This document shows positions 18,050 through 27,502 of a stretch of 64,000 bases of DNA, one piece after another. The translations under genes and the position numbers were made by a program. The number at the start of each line of letters is the position of its first letter. The first letter of the stretch is position 1. The stretch spans positions 1-64,000 of the forward strand of contig NZ_JALDUI010000009.1 of assembly GCF_023115445.1 (NCBI RefSeq). Direction: 5' to 3'. A model generated the notes under the pieces. That model was not told the origin of the DNA. It was given only the letters and a program-made list of their open reading frames with translations, and made no database searches. Origin of the DNA: Streptococcus sp. oral taxon 431. Its GTDB lineage: Bacteria > Bacillota > Bacilli > Lactobacillales > Streptococcaceae.

Positions 18050-20683
18050 TTACTTGGCCTCATACCAAGTTACGCCTTCATTTTCATCAGCAATGAGGGG
18101 CACACTGAGTTGAATGGCATCTTCCATGGTTTGTTTGACGAGTTTTTTGATAGCAGCTAATTCTGACTTAGGAACTTCAAGAACGATTTCATCGTGTACT
18201 TGTAGAAGCATCTTAGTCTGATAACCACCTGCAACCAAGGCTTTATCCAGCTGAATCATAGCGATTTTGAGAATATCTGCAGCCGATCCTTGGATAGGTG
18301 AGTTGATGGCTGTACGTTCCGCAAAACCACGAATATTAAAGTTACGCGAATTGATATCTGGCAACTCACGACGACGCTTGAAGATAGTTTCTACATAGCC
18401 CTTATCACGCGCCTCACGCACCACTTCATCCATGTAGTTTTTAATACCTGGGAAGCGTTCAAAGTAGGTATCAATATAGGCTTTTGCTTCCTTACGGCTG
18501 ATGCCCAGATTATTAGACAAGCCAAAGTCTGAAATCCCGTAAACCACTCCAAAGTTAACCGCCTTGGCATTACGACGGTCATTCGGAGTCACATCCTCAG
18601 GACGTTCAATTCCAAAGACCCGCATGGCTGTCGAGGTATGGATGTCAGCTCCCTCTTGGAAAGCCTTAATCAAGTGCTCATCTTTAGAGATATGTGCCAA
18701 AACGCGCAACTCAATCTGTGAATAGTCCGAGCTGAGAAGGACACTGTCCTCCCACTCTGGCACGAAAGCCTTACGAATGAGGCGCCCTTGTTCCAAACGA
18801 ACAGGGATATTTTGCAAGTTTGGATCCACACTAGACAGACGACCTGTCTGAGTCAAATCTTGCACATAGCGCGTGTGAATCTTGCCATCAGCTAAAATCC
18901 AGTCCTGCAAACCAATCACATAAGTGGATTGAATCTTAGCAATCTGACGGTAATCGAGAATTTTCTTGACGATTGGTGCAATAGGAGCTAGGCGCTCCAA
19001 GACATCTACTGCTGTCGAGTAACCTGTCTTGGTTTTCTTGGTATATTCGAGAGGGAGCCCTAACTTTTCGAAAAGCAATTCCCCCAGCTGTTTTGGTGAG
19101 TTGATATTAAATTCTTCCCCAGCCAGCTCATAAATCTCTTGCGTCAACTTTTCGATGACGAGCTCATTTTCAGCTTGCATCTCAAGAAGTGTTTCTTTTT
19201 TAACTTTAATCCCAGCGATTTCCATCTTAGCAAGGACAAAAGCCAGAGGCTGCTCCATATCATAAAGAAGGTCAAGTTGTCCGTTTTCGCTTAATTTTTC
19301 AAGTAAAACAGGCTCTGTCTCAACCAATACAGCAACCTTACGAGCTAAGTGTTCCAAGAATTTCTCTCGCTCAGGGATAGCTTTCTTGACACCCTTGCCG
19401 TAGAAGGTTTCATCATCGACCAGGTAAGTTTGACCGTAGAGACTAGCGATGGTGGAGATTTCATTATTCTCGACAGTAGAGAGAAGGTATTTGGCCAAAC
19501 GACTGTCAAAAGCAGGAGCCTGCAAATTCAAACCAAAGCGATTTAAGAGGACTTTTGCTTTTTTAAAGTCATACACTTTTAGAGGTGTTTTTTCTAGAAA
19601 ATCCTTAAAAATCGGATCCTGCAGAAGTTCTAACTTATCTGTAGCGTAGAGTTTGTCTCCACATGACCAAGCAAAGCCAATCAAGTCATCAGTATGGTAA
19701 TTTTCCCCAAAAAGTTCAAAGTGAAAAATGGAATCTTCACTCAGCATATCTTCCTTCACTTGATCTACGATGGTAAAGTCCAAACTCTCAGCCACATCAC
19801 TTGAAGATACATTCAAAGCTTGCTTGAGCTGTTTAAAGCACATCTCATCGTAGAATTTACCTAGGTTTTCCACATCTGGACCGCTATAAACCAAATCATC
19901 TAGGCCGATTTCAATCGGCGCTTTCGTATCAATCGTCGCCAGTGTTTTAGATAGGAAGGCTTGCTCCTTATCATTGATGAGATTTTCCTTCATCTTCGAT
20001 GCCTTCATCTCATCAATATTTTCATAAATACCTTCGAGCGAGCCATGTTCTAACAAGAGCTTGATACCAGTCTTTTCACCAATCTTGGTTACGCCAGGGA
20101 TATTATCTGACTTATCTCCCATGAGGGCCTTAAGATCGATGAACTGAGCTGGTGTGATGCCCATCTTTTCCATGAGATATTCTGGTGTAAATGCCTCAAA
20201 CTCAGCTACACCTTTCTTAGAAATCTCAACCACTGTATGTTCATCTGTCAACTGGATCAAGTCCTTGTCTCCACTGACGATAGTTACATCAAAAGCATCC
20301 TTTTCAGCCAAACGACCAAGAGTTCCAATGATATCATCTGCTTCATACTGGGCCAACTCATAATGACGAATTCCCAGATGGTCTAGCAACTCACGAATAA
20401 AAGGAAATTGCTCACGAAACTCATCCGGAGTCTTAGCACGACCACCCTTATAATCTGCATACATCTCTGTACGGAAAGTCGTCTTCCCCGCATCAAAAGC
20501 AACCAAGATATGACTCGGTTGAACACGCTCCAACAGGTGATTTAGCATCAAATGAAAACCGTAGATTGCATTGGTATGTAGTCCATTGTCATTTTTAAAA
20601 CGATCCAGTTGCTGGTAAAGTGCAAAGAATGCCCGAAAAGCAACTGAAGATCCGTCAATTAGTAATAATTTTTTCTTGTCCAT
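18050..20683 (-). CDS. polA: DNA polymerase I
   Basis: This 877-residue protein has the usual pneumococcal length. An N-terminal 5' nuclease domain (MDKKKLLLIDGSS start, GDKSDNIPG region) is followed by a 3'-5' exonuclease-like fold and a family-A polymerase domain with motif A (DYSQIELR), motif B (RRNAKAVNFGVVYG) and motif C (VHDE). It fills gaps and removes RNA primers. The start at 20683 follows family N-termini, but no Shine-Dalgarno is properly spaced and a TATAAT sits only six bases upstream. In S. pneumoniae polA lies elsewhere, so this position reflects rearrangement. Confidence 0.95.
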   Translation of the reverse strand: MDKKKLLLIDGSSVAFRAFFALYQQLDRFKNDNGLHTNAIYGFHLMLNHLLERVQPSHILVAFDAGKTTFRTEMYADYKGGRAKTPDEFREQFPFIRELLDHLGIRHYELAQYEADDIIGTLGRLAEKDAFDVTIVSGDKDLIQLTDEHTVVEISKKGVAEFEAFTPEYLMEKMGITPAQFIDLKALMGDKSDNIPGVTKIGEKTGIKLLLEHGSLEGIYENIDEMKASKMKENLINDKEQAFLSKTLATIDTKAPIEIGLDDLVYSGPDVENLGKFYDEMCFKQLKQALNVSSSDVAESLDFTIVDQVKEDMLSEDSIFHFELFGENYHTDDLIGFAWSCGDKLYATDKLELLQDPIFKDFLEKTPLKVYDFKKAKVLLNRFGLNLQAPAFDSRLAKYLLSTVENNEISTIASLYGQTYLVDDETFYGKGVKKAIPEREKFLEHLARKVAVLVETEPVLLEKLSENGQLDLLYDMEQPLAFVLAKMEIAGIKVKKETLLEMQAENELVIEKLTQEIYELAGEEFNINSPKQLGELLFEKLGLPLEYTKKTKTGYSTAVDVLERLAPIAPIVKKILDYRQIAKIQSTYVIGLQDWILADGKIHTRYVQDLTQTGRLSSVDPNLQNIPVRLEQGRLIRKAFVPEWEDSVLLSSDYSQIELRVLAHISKDEHLIKAFQEGADIHTSTAMRVFGIERPEDVTPNDRRNAKAVNFGVVYGISDFGLSNNLGISRKEAKAYIDTYFERFPGIKNYMDEVVREARDKGYVETIFKRRRELPDINSRNFNIRGFAERTAINSPIQGSAADILKIAMIQLDKALVAGGYQTKMLLQVHDEIVLEVPKSELAAIKKLVKQTMEDAIQLSVPLIADENEGVTWYEAK

Positions 20684-20747
20684 ACACCCATTATAAAGGA
20701 AAGCAGGGAAAAATACCATTAGGAAGAGCCCAAATACTGAATAACAC

Positions 20748-21881
20748 TTATGATGCTGGATTTTCTACTCGTGCACCACTGCTATCAACTTGGAAACCAT
20801 CGATAGTCGTATTGACTGCTAAAGCTCCCGATGCATTCACATAGTAATATTTCCCTGAAACCTGAAACCACTGGCTAGCCTTCATAGCACCTGAGCTTTC
20901 AAGATAGTACCATGTTCCATTATCCTTTAACCAGCCTGTCTGCATTTCGCCAGACGACTTCAGATAATACCACTTAGAACCATCTTTTAACCAGCCTGTC
21001 GTCATTGTACCATCAGCTTGCAAATGATACCAGTTTCCATTAATCTTCTTCCAACCGACTACTTTCTGACCATTTTCATAATAATACCAAACAGTTCCTT
21101 CTTTTTCCCAACCATTTTTAGAGCTACTTGTTTTAGTTAAGGGGATATAACGTCTGTTCCCGCTTCGTGAAATATAACTAATCCATTTATGCCCATCTTT
21201 TTCAAGAGTTTGATCATAATGCACACTTTCTCCCGCATAGTAATAATCGATAATCGTTGCTGTTAGTGATGGCTGATCCATAATGGCTGCTTTTTCTGTA
21301 AAAATATGTGTCCCACTAGATACGAGTGATAACTGATAATTTCCTGAGCTAGTATTCCCCACATCTTTAAAATGAATGAATCCAGTCATAGAATTGGCCT
21401 TTACCGTTCGTCGATTGTACCTTTCTCTGACTCCATAATTGTATTCTTCAATTTCAATCATATCACCAAAAACATTGGATACCCAAGCGACATGACCATA
21501 CTGTCCACTCGTATCCCAAGCGATAGAACCAATTGCTGGGCGCTGATCTACGCGATAACCTTCTCGTTTAGCACGATATCCCCATTCATTAGCATTTCCA
21601 TAAGCCGCCGGAATTTCAAAACCATTGACATTACTCAAACGAAAGGCTGCAAAAGAAGTACACTGACGAGAATACATGCGCCATTTATCAATCTCCTGAC
21701 TCCCATTTTTATAATAATAGGGATAATCATCTCCACGTGCTAGTGATCCACCATTTACCTGATTAGCATGAACAGCTCCTCCACCAAACAAAAAAGCTCC
21801 TGCTAGTAATAGTGAAGCTGATCCTACAGCTGTCTTTCTGAGAAAAGTTCCCTTTTTATGTCCTGCTTTAGTAAATGTCAT
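20748..21881 (-). CDS. cbpD: CbpD-like murein hydrolase (competence fratricin)
   Basis: This 377-residue secreted protein has a signal peptide to about Ala39, a CHAP amidase domain (Cys74 in RQCTSFAAF, His130 in YGHVAWV) and one SH3b segment (about 185-250). Roughly four to five choline-binding repeats follow (about 257-360, with GWKKINGNWYHL and TGWLKDGSKWYYL units). CbpD is released during competence and lyses sister cells that lack the immunity protein ComM. Pneumococcal CbpD is longer with two SH3 domains, so this is a shorter form. A ComX-like box precedes it. Confidence 0.9.
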   Translation of the reverse strand: MTFTKAGHKKGTFLRKTAVGSASLLLAGAFLFGGGAVHANQVNGGSLARGDDYPYYYKNGSQEIDKWRMYSRQCTSFAAFRLSNVNGFEIPAAYGNANEWGYRAKREGYRVDQRPAIGSIAWDTSGQYGHVAWVSNVFGDMIEIEEYNYGVRERYNRRTVKANSMTGFIHFKDVGNTSSGNYQLSLVSSGTHIFTEKAAIMDQPSLTATIIDYYYAGESVHYDQTLEKDGHKWISYISRSGNRRYIPLTKTSSSKNGWEKEGTVWYYYENGQKVVGWKKINGNWYHLQADGTMTTGWLKDGSKWYYLKSSGEMQTGWLKDNGTWYYLESSGAMKASQWFQVSGKYYYVNASGALAVNTTIDGFQVDSSGARVENPAS

Positions 21882-21929
21882 TCATTCTCCTTCAAATAAT
21901 TAGATTTTTGAGGTTGACCTCATCTATAT

Positions 21930-21937
21930 CATTCGAA
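21930..21937 (-). promoter_or_regulatory. Candidate ComX (cin/com) box for cbpD
   Basis: On the minus strand TTCGAATG follows a T-rich tract, matching six of eight bases of TACGAATA. It lies about 50 bp before the cbpD ATG. The T-rich tract is also the tail of the neighbouring veg terminator. Confidence 0.5.
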
Positions 21938-21948
21938 AGAAAAAGAAA

Positions 21949-21971
21949 AAAGTGAGAGTATTTCTCACTTT
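21949..21971 (-). terminator. Terminator of the gdpP-rplI-dnaB-veg operon
   Basis: AAAGTGAGA (21949-21957) pairs with TCTCACTTT (21963-21971) around a five-base loop, followed on the minus strand by a T-rich run. Confidence 0.8.
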
Positions 21972-21982
21972 CATGATTATCC

Positions 21983-22249
21983 TTAATCCAAATAATGAAT
22001 TAAGTTCTTTTCTGTCAAAATATCTGAATAGGTGAAAGATTCAACATAGACATTAGCCTGTTTGTCTCCTTCAACATTTCCAAACTCAACGATGAAGAGC
22101 GATGGATAAACCTCAATTAGTTTTCCCAAACGATTCTTTTGGCGTTTACGACCATTTTCTAAGGTCATTTCCACCACTTGTCCCTCATGCTCCTTAATTT
22201 CTTCTTTGATTTTTTTCATTTTAGCCACATCTGTAAATGCGTCTGTCAT
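21983..22249 (-). CDS. veg: Veg family protein
   Basis: This 88-residue protein has the Veg core (GQVVEMTLENGRKR...GKLIEVYPSLFIVEF). In B. subtilis, Veg affects biofilm formation. Its role in streptococci is not established. It overlaps the end of dnaB by four bases (ATGA), so translation is coupled. It is the last gene of the operon. Confidence 0.88.
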   Translation of the reverse strand: MTDAFTDVAKMKKIKEEIKEHEGQVVEMTLENGRKRQKNRLGKLIEVYPSLFIVEFGNVEGDKQANVYVESFTYSDILTEKNLIHYLD

Positions 22250-23604
22250 CTTGGTTCCTCCATCTTCGAAATACTTGAAAATTTATTATATTCTTTTTGG
22301 AAAATCAATTCTACCGTTCCGCGAGCACCGCTACGGTTTTTCTCGATAATCACTTCTACTTTATTATTTGGAATGCCTTCCTCCTCTTCACCACCGCGCT
22401 CATAATAGTCATCACGATAAAGAAAGGCTACAATATCAGCATCCTGCTCAATAGATCCAGATTCACGAATATCAGACAAAACTGGTCTCTTATCTTGACG
22501 TTGCTCTACACCACGAGAAAGCTGACTGAGAGCTATAACTGGAACTTTGAGTTCTTTTGCTAGGATTTTCAACTGACGGGAAATCTCAGATACTTCTTGT
22601 TGACGATTTTCTCGACCAGTCCCTGTGATCAGCTGAAGATAGTCAATCAAAATCAAGCCTAGATTACCTGTTTCCTGAGCCAGTTTACGGGAACGAGAGC
22701 GAATTTCTGTGATCCGAATCCCTGGTGTATCATCAATGTAGATACTTGCATTAGCCAGATTACCCTGAGCAATCGTATACTTGCGCCATTCTTCCTCAGT
22801 CAATTGACCTGTACGGATAGAATGCGACTCTACCAAGCCTTCCGCAGCTAACATACGATCGACCAAACTCTCAGCACCCATTTCCAGAGAGAAAATAGCA
22901 ACTGTCTTGTCTAATTTGGTTCCGATATTTTGTGCAATATTCAAAGCAAAAGCTGTCTTACCAACCGCAGGACGAGCTGCCAAAATAATCAATTCTTCCT
23001 CATGCAGACCTGTCGTCATGTGATCTAAATCTTGATAACCCGTCGCAATACCCGTGATATCTGAAGTCTGTTGCGAACGAGCTTCTAAATTCCCAAAGTT
23101 GATATTCAATACATCGCGAATATTTTTAAAACCATTTCGATTGGCATTCTCACTGACGTCAATCAAACCTTTTTCTGCACGAGCGATAATTTCATCAGCA
23201 GGTTGAGAAGCTTCATAGGCTAGGTTTACAGACTCTGTCAACTTAGCGATTAGGCGTCGAAGCATGGCCTTTTCTGCTACAATTTTAGCATAGTATTCCG
23301 CATTGGCAGAGGTCGGCACTGAATTGACAATCTCAACCAGATAAGACAAGCCTCCGATAGTTTGTAAATCACCCTGGCTATCTAGTATCGTCCGAACTGT
23401 GGTTGCGTCAATAGCATCTCCACGATCAGACAAATCAACCATAGCTTGAAAAATCAAACGGTGAGCATACTTAAAGAAGTCCTGTGAATCGATATATTCT
23501 CGGACAAAAACGAGTTTAGTCTCATCAATAAAAATGGCTCCTAAAACAGATTGTTCTGCCAGGATATCTTGAGGCTGAACACGCAGTTCTTCAACTTCTG
23601 CCAT
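22246..23604 (-). CDS. dnaB: Replicative DNA helicase
   Basis: This 452-residue hexameric helicase (called DnaC in B. subtilis) unwinds DNA ahead of the fork and binds primase. An N-terminal DnaB domain (residues 12-115) is followed by the RecA-like motor with Walker A ARPAVGKT (210-217), Walker B (LILIDYLQL) and DnaB motifs H3/H4 (EISRQLK, ALSQLSRGVEQR). It lies 42 bp after rplI and overlaps veg by four bases. Confidence 0.96.
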   Translation of the reverse strand: MAEVEELRVQPQDILAEQSVLGAIFIDETKLVFVREYIDSQDFFKYAHRLIFQAMVDLSDRGDAIDATTVRTILDSQGDLQTIGGLSYLVEIVNSVPTSANAEYYAKIVAEKAMLRRLIAKLTESVNLAYEASQPADEIIARAEKGLIDVSENANRNGFKNIRDVLNINFGNLEARSQQTSDITGIATGYQDLDHMTTGLHEEELIILAARPAVGKTAFALNIAQNIGTKLDKTVAIFSLEMGAESLVDRMLAAEGLVESHSIRTGQLTEEEWRKYTIAQGNLANASIYIDDTPGIRITEIRSRSRKLAQETGNLGLILIDYLQLITGTGRENRQQEVSEISRQLKILAKELKVPVIALSQLSRGVEQRQDKRPVLSDIRESGSIEQDADIVAFLYRDDYYERGGEEEEGIPNNKVEVIIEKNRSGARGTVELIFQKEYNKFSSISKMEEPR

Positions 23605-23646
23605 CAGACTTTCCTTCCTTTTACAATATTGTCAACCAATCGTAAA

Positions 23647-24099
23647 TTAAGCTTCCTTGACACGAAGATTGATTACACTTGTTACATCTTGATAAATCTT
23701 AACCGGAACATCAATCAAACCAACTGCTCGAATTGGTGATTGAACTTGAATGTGGCGTTTATCAATTTTAATACCAAATTGTTTTTGCAATTCTTCTGCA
23801 ATCTTCTTGTTAGTAATTGACCCAAAAGTTCGTCCGTCTGGACCAACTTTTTCGACAAACTCAACGATTGTTTCTTCTGCTTCCAGTTTTGCTTTAATTT
23901 CCTTCGCTTCTGCAAGCATCTCTGCATGTGCTTTTTCTTCTGATTTTTGCTTACCACGCAACTCACCAATAGCTTGAGCTGTCGCTTCCTTAGCAAGTTT
24001 TTTCTTAATTAAAAAGTTTTGTGCATATCCAGTTGGCACTTCCTTAATTTCACCTTTTTTCCCTTTACCTTTAACATCTGCTAAAAAGATTACTTTCAT
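23647..24099 (-). CDS. rplI: 50S ribosomal protein L9
   Basis: This 150-residue L9 has the N-terminal globular domain ([18 protein letters not shown]), a long charged central helix (about 40-75) and a C-terminal rRNA-binding domain ([13 protein letters not shown]). It overlaps the gdpP stop by four bases and lies 42 bp before dnaB, the usual Firmicutes order. Confidence 0.96.
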   Translation of the reverse strand: MKVIFLADVKGKGKKGEIKEVPTGYAQNFLIKKKLAKEATAQAIGELRGKQKSEEKAHAEMLAEAKEIKAKLEAEETIVEFVEKVGPDGRTFGSITNKKIAEELQKQFGIKIDKRHIQVQSPIRAVGLIDVPVKIYQDVTSVINLRVKEA

Positions 24100-26069
24100 T
24101 CTTCTGACTCCTTTTCTTTTGTTTCATTAAAAATAACTGTTTTCAGTTTATCTCCTGCTTCTTGCAGGCTCATATCTGTCAAACGTGCCGCAGCTAAGTT
24201 AAAGTGACCACCGCCACCTAACTCTTCCATAATTCGTTGGACATTGATCTTACTTCTGCTTCGCGCAGAAATGGAGATTGCTCCTTGACTATTCTTAGCA
24301 AGTACAAAGCTGGCCTCTATACCAGACATGGCAAGCATAGCATCAGCAGCCTTACTAATAACAACCGTATCGTACTCTTTATCCTCCAAAGCTTGAGCAA
24401 CCAGGATTGATGGCTGTACCATTTGCCCTTGTAAAATTAATTCATTTACCAATCGATATTCTTCAAAATCAGTGGCTGAAATTTCCTGAATGACAATGCT
24501 ATCACTCCCTCTCGTTCTGAGATAACTTGCAACATCAAAAGTTCGACTAGTTACCCGAGAGGTGAAATTTTTAGTATCCAGCATCATCCCCCCCATAAGA
24601 ACACTAGCCTGAATACGACTCAAACGTTTCTTCTTAGAGTTTTGAAATTGAATCAATTCTGTTACTAGTTCACTAGCACTACTAGCTCCACTCTCGATAT
24701 AGGTAATGACCGAATTATCTGGAAAATCTTGGTCACGACGATGATGGTCAATGACAATCGTCTGGGTAAACAAGTCATAAAACTCTTTGGATAAGGTTAA
24801 AGCTGTCTTAGAATGGTCAACCATCACCAGTAAGGAGCGTTTGGTAACCATTGTCATCGCTTGATTTAAAGGAAGAAGTTTTGAAACACCCTCATCTTCC
24901 AAATAACTGACCGCTCGAGCGATATCTGGAGACAGCTGTGTAGGATCATAAACCACATAACTATCTTCTAGTACATTACTCGAAAACAACTGCATTCCAA
25001 CTGCTGAACCAAGAGCATCCATGTCAAGATTCTTGTGACCAACAACAAAAACTCGATCGACACTTTTAAGTTTATCTGAGATAGCTGTCATCATAGCACG
25101 AGTTCGTGTCCGAGTTCGCTTAACAGATGCCGCTGAACCGCCTCCAAAGTAGATTGGATTTTTGGTTTCATCATTCTCTTTTACAACTACTTGGTCACCA
25201 CCACGAACTTCGGCTAAGTTGAGATTGAGGAGAGCAACCTTCCCAATCTGGTCGTGATTCCCATCACCATAGGAAACTCCTATACTCATCGTTAGTGGTA
25301 AATTCCGTTGCTTAGCTTCCTCACGAAAGGTATCAATTACAGAAAACTTATCCTGCATCAAGTGATCAAGTACAGTGTAGTCAGTAAATAGATAAAACCG
25401 ATCCATACTCACTCTACGAGAAAACATGGCATGTTTCCCAGCAAATTCTGAAACAAAATTTGCAACAAAGCTATTAATATGACTAATGTCTGATTCAGAC
25501 GTTTCATTTTCCAAATCATCATAGTTATCAACTGAGATAATTCCAATTACAGGACGACTTGTTACCAATTCAGCAGTCGCCTCATACTCACCAGAAACAT
25601 CAAAAAAGTATAAGACACCCGAATTTCTATCCAAATGCACTGCATAACGTTTCTCCCCAACAATGGCATAAGCCCCTGGGGAAGAAATCGAACTCTTTAA
25701 AATCTTTTGAAATTGAGGAAAATCAATTTCTCCATCCTCGGTTGTCAAAATTAACTCCGCATAGGGATTGAACCATTCAATCTCACTGCTGTTCATATTT
25801 AATTTAACAACCCCAACAGGCATTTGCTCCAACAGAGCACTCAAACTATCCGTAGCCTGATGATTGACATACTGGATTTGCTCGATATCTGTTTTTTTGT
25901 AATATTTTTTCTGGAAATTAAATAGCAAAACATAAAATACAATAAATAAAAATAGACTTGCTATAGTGATAAGATTATCCTTTACTAACACAATCAAAAT
26001 GGTCATAATCGTAAAGGTTACCATAGCAATCAGATACATAAAAAAGGGATTTATTTCATTTTTTTTCAT
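24096..26069 (-). CDS. gdpP: Cyclic-di-AMP phosphodiesterase GdpP (Pde1)
   Basis: This 657-residue membrane enzyme hydrolyses c-di-AMP. Two N-terminal transmembrane helices (about 8-55) are followed by a PAS domain (about 75-155), a degenerate GGDEF domain (about 165-300) and DHH/DHHA1 domains, with [10 protein letters not shown] (about 345) and DHHRRDQDF (441-449) as metal motifs. The ATG at 26069 follows AAGAGG and gives the pneumococcal length; an ATG six codons upstream (26087) is rejected. TATAAT lies at 26089-26094. Confidence 0.94.
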   Translation of the reverse strand: MKKNEINPFFMYLIAMVTFTIMTILIVLVKDNLITIASLFLFIVFYVLLFNFQKKYYKKTDIEQIQYVNHQATDSLSALLEQMPVGVVKLNMNSSEIEWFNPYAELILTTEDGEIDFPQFQKILKSSISSPGAYAIVGEKRYAVHLDRNSGVLYFFDVSGEYEATAELVTSRPVIGIISVDNYDDLENETSESDISHINSFVANFVSEFAGKHAMFSRRVSMDRFYLFTDYTVLDHLMQDKFSVIDTFREEAKQRNLPLTMSIGVSYGDGNHDQIGKVALLNLNLAEVRGGDQVVVKENDETKNPIYFGGGSAASVKRTRTRTRAMMTAISDKLKSVDRVFVVGHKNLDMDALGSAVGMQLFSSNVLEDSYVVYDPTQLSPDIARAVSYLEDEGVSKLLPLNQAMTMVTKRSLLVMVDHSKTALTLSKEFYDLFTQTIVIDHHRRDQDFPDNSVITYIESGASSASELVTELIQFQNSKKKRLSRIQASVLMGGMMLDTKNFTSRVTSRTFDVASYLRTRGSDSIVIQEISATDFEEYRLVNELILQGQMVQPSILVAQALEDKEYDTVVISKAADAMLAMSGIEASFVLAKNSQGAISISARSRSKINVQRIMEELGGGGHFNLAAARLTDMSLQEAGDKLKTVIFNETKEKESEE

Positions 26070-26088
26070 TACAAACCTCTTGCGCATT

Positions 26089-26094
26089 ATTATA
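26089..26094 (-). promoter_or_regulatory. -10 element of the gdpP operon
   Basis: TATAAT on the minus strand is preceded by TGTGG and lies 20 bp before the gdpP start codon, giving a very short leader. Confidence 0.55.
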
Positions 26095-26167
26095 CCACAA
26101 ATGTAGCCAAAAAGCGACTTTTAAAGAGGGAACCCTATATTCAGATAATCGTAAAATATCTAAACTA

Positions 26168-26199
26168 AAAAGTGGTTTACACTAGTGTAAACCACTTTT
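26168..26199 (-). terminator. Perfect 32-bp palindrome after hpf
   Basis: An uninterrupted 16-bp stem centred on CTAG is followed on the minus strand by T and TAG. It probably terminates hpf. Its core TTTACA-CTAG-TGTAAA (26176-26191) recurs in similar form elsewhere in the window, so it may also be a protein-binding site. Confidence 0.7.
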
Positions 26200-26217
26200 A
26201 CAAACTAATTATTAAGA

Positions 26218-26760
26218 TTATTTAACTTCTAGAAGACCGATATCTCCATCTTCACGACGATAGATAACATTTGTTGTTTCATCTTCAACATCTACATAGA
26301 TAAAGAAGTCATGTCCCAATAAATCCATCTGTAAGATAGCTTCTTCCAAATCCATTGGTTTCAAATCAATTTGTTTTGAACGAACAACTTTTGGTTGTGC
26401 TACATCTAAGTCCTCAACTAAAACATCTGTAAAGAGTTGACTTGTAGATACTTTATTTCTGTTCTTACGTTCAATTTTAGTTTTGTTTTTACGAATCTGA
26501 CGCTCAATCTTATCTGTCACCAAATCAATAGAGCCGTACATATCTTGAGAAATATCTTCTGCACGAAGAGTAATAGATCCAAGCGGAATGGTTACTTCTA
26601 CTTTAGCAGTCTTTTCACGGTAAACTTTCAAGTTAACACGCGCATCCAATTCTTGGTCTGCTTGGAAGTATTTTTCGATCTTTTCGAGTTTAGAAACTAC
26701 ATAATCACGAATTGCTTCTGTTACTTCTAGGTTTTCACCACGGATACTATATTTAATCAT
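26218..26760 (-). CDS. hpf: Ribosome hibernation-promoting factor, long form
   Basis: The 180-residue long HPF has an N-terminal ribosome-binding domain (MIKYSIRGENLEVTEAIRDYV, basic helices to about residue 100) and a C-terminal dimerisation domain (SKQIDLKPMDLEEAILQMDLLGHDFF, about 128-180). It pairs idle ribosomes into 100S dimers. It has its own good promoter and is preceded by AAGAAGG. Confidence 0.95.
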   Translation of the reverse strand: MIKYSIRGENLEVTEAIRDYVVSKLEKIEKYFQADQELDARVNLKVYREKTAKVEVTIPLGSITLRAEDISQDMYGSIDLVTDKIERQIRKNKTKIERKNRNKVSTSQLFTDVLVEDLDVAQPKVVRSKQIDLKPMDLEEAILQMDLLGHDFFIYVDVEDETTNVIYRREDGDIGLLEVK

Positions 26761-26801
26761 ATAAGTACCTTCTTTCTAAACATATTTGTTTTTCTAACTA
26801 T

Positions 26802-26830
26802 ATTATAACGCTTTCATATTTTTTTTGCAA
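26802..26830 (-). promoter_or_regulatory. Promoter of hpf
   Basis: On the minus strand TTGCAA (26825-26830) and TATAAT (26802-26807) are separated by 17 bp. The spacer contains TGAAAGCGTTATA, a cre-like sequence with one mismatch, which suggests possible carbon-source control. Confidence 0.7.
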
Positions 26831-26862
26831 ACTTTTTCCTCATCTTGCGAGGGAAAAAGTTT
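26830..26862 (-). terminator. Hairpin at the end of comFC
   Basis: AACTTTTTCCTC (26830-26841) pairs with GAGGGAAAAAGTT (26849-26861) with one bulge, overlapping the comFC stop. It probably ends the comF transcript just before the hpf promoter. Confidence 0.5.
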
Positions 26863-27502
26863 TAATATTCTGACAACCAGCCTCTAATAGCATACTTTTA
26901 AGACGATTCAAGGTAGTTCCAGTTGTATAAATATCATCAAAGAGTAAGATATTTTCTGGGGTCTTCACGCCATCTTTCAGAAAAAATGGAAACTCTGTAA
27001 GTAAACGATCAGCTCGATTTTTTGAAGAACTAGCCTCCACTTCTTTTTTAACCAAAATATCCAGATATGCTAACCCAGTATCCTTTATCAAACCCTCAAC
27101 TTGATTAAAGCCCCTGCTTTTTAAACGCTCGTCACTCAGAGGAACAATCACAATCTGATAGTCCTTATACTTCTTTAACTCTTTTTGCAATATCTCAGAA
27201 AATACCTTTCTAAGAAGATAATCACCATCAAATTTATAGCGACTAAAATATTCTTTCATGGCCTGATTATAGGAATAAAGAGCCACATGATCAACATTTA
27301 CACCTTGTTTACACCAAAATTGACAATCTTGACAGTTTGTTGACATATCTTTTTTGAAACACCTAGGGCAATGGTTGTCACCGATATTCTCAAAAGACGA
27401 AATACAGGATTCACAGACTATTTCCTCCTCCTTTTTAAAACAGAGCAGGTTAGTAAAAGTTATCTCTGTTTGCAAACTTTTACCACACAATAAACACTTC
27501 AT
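26840..27502 (-). CDS. comFC: Competence protein ComFC (phosphoribosyltransferase-like)
   Basis: This 220-residue protein has paired CxxC zinc-binding motifs in the first 60 residues (CLLCGK, CESC, CPRC, CQDC). The phosphoribosyltransferase-like domain has its PRPP loop as LLFDDIYTTGTT near the C-terminus. It works with ComFA in uptake of single-stranded transforming DNA. Its start overlaps comFA by four bases. Confidence 0.93.
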   Translation of the reverse strand: MKCLLCGKSLQTEITFTNLLCFKKEEEIVCESCISSFENIGDNHCPRCFKKDMSTNCQDCQFWCKQGVNVDHVALYSYNQAMKEYFSRYKFDGDYLLRKVFSEILQKELKKYKDYQIVIVPLSDERLKSRGFNQVEGLIKDTGLAYLDILVKKEVEASSSKNRADRLLTEFPFFLKDGVKTPENILLFDDIYTTGTTLNRLKSMLLEAGCQNIKTFSLAR

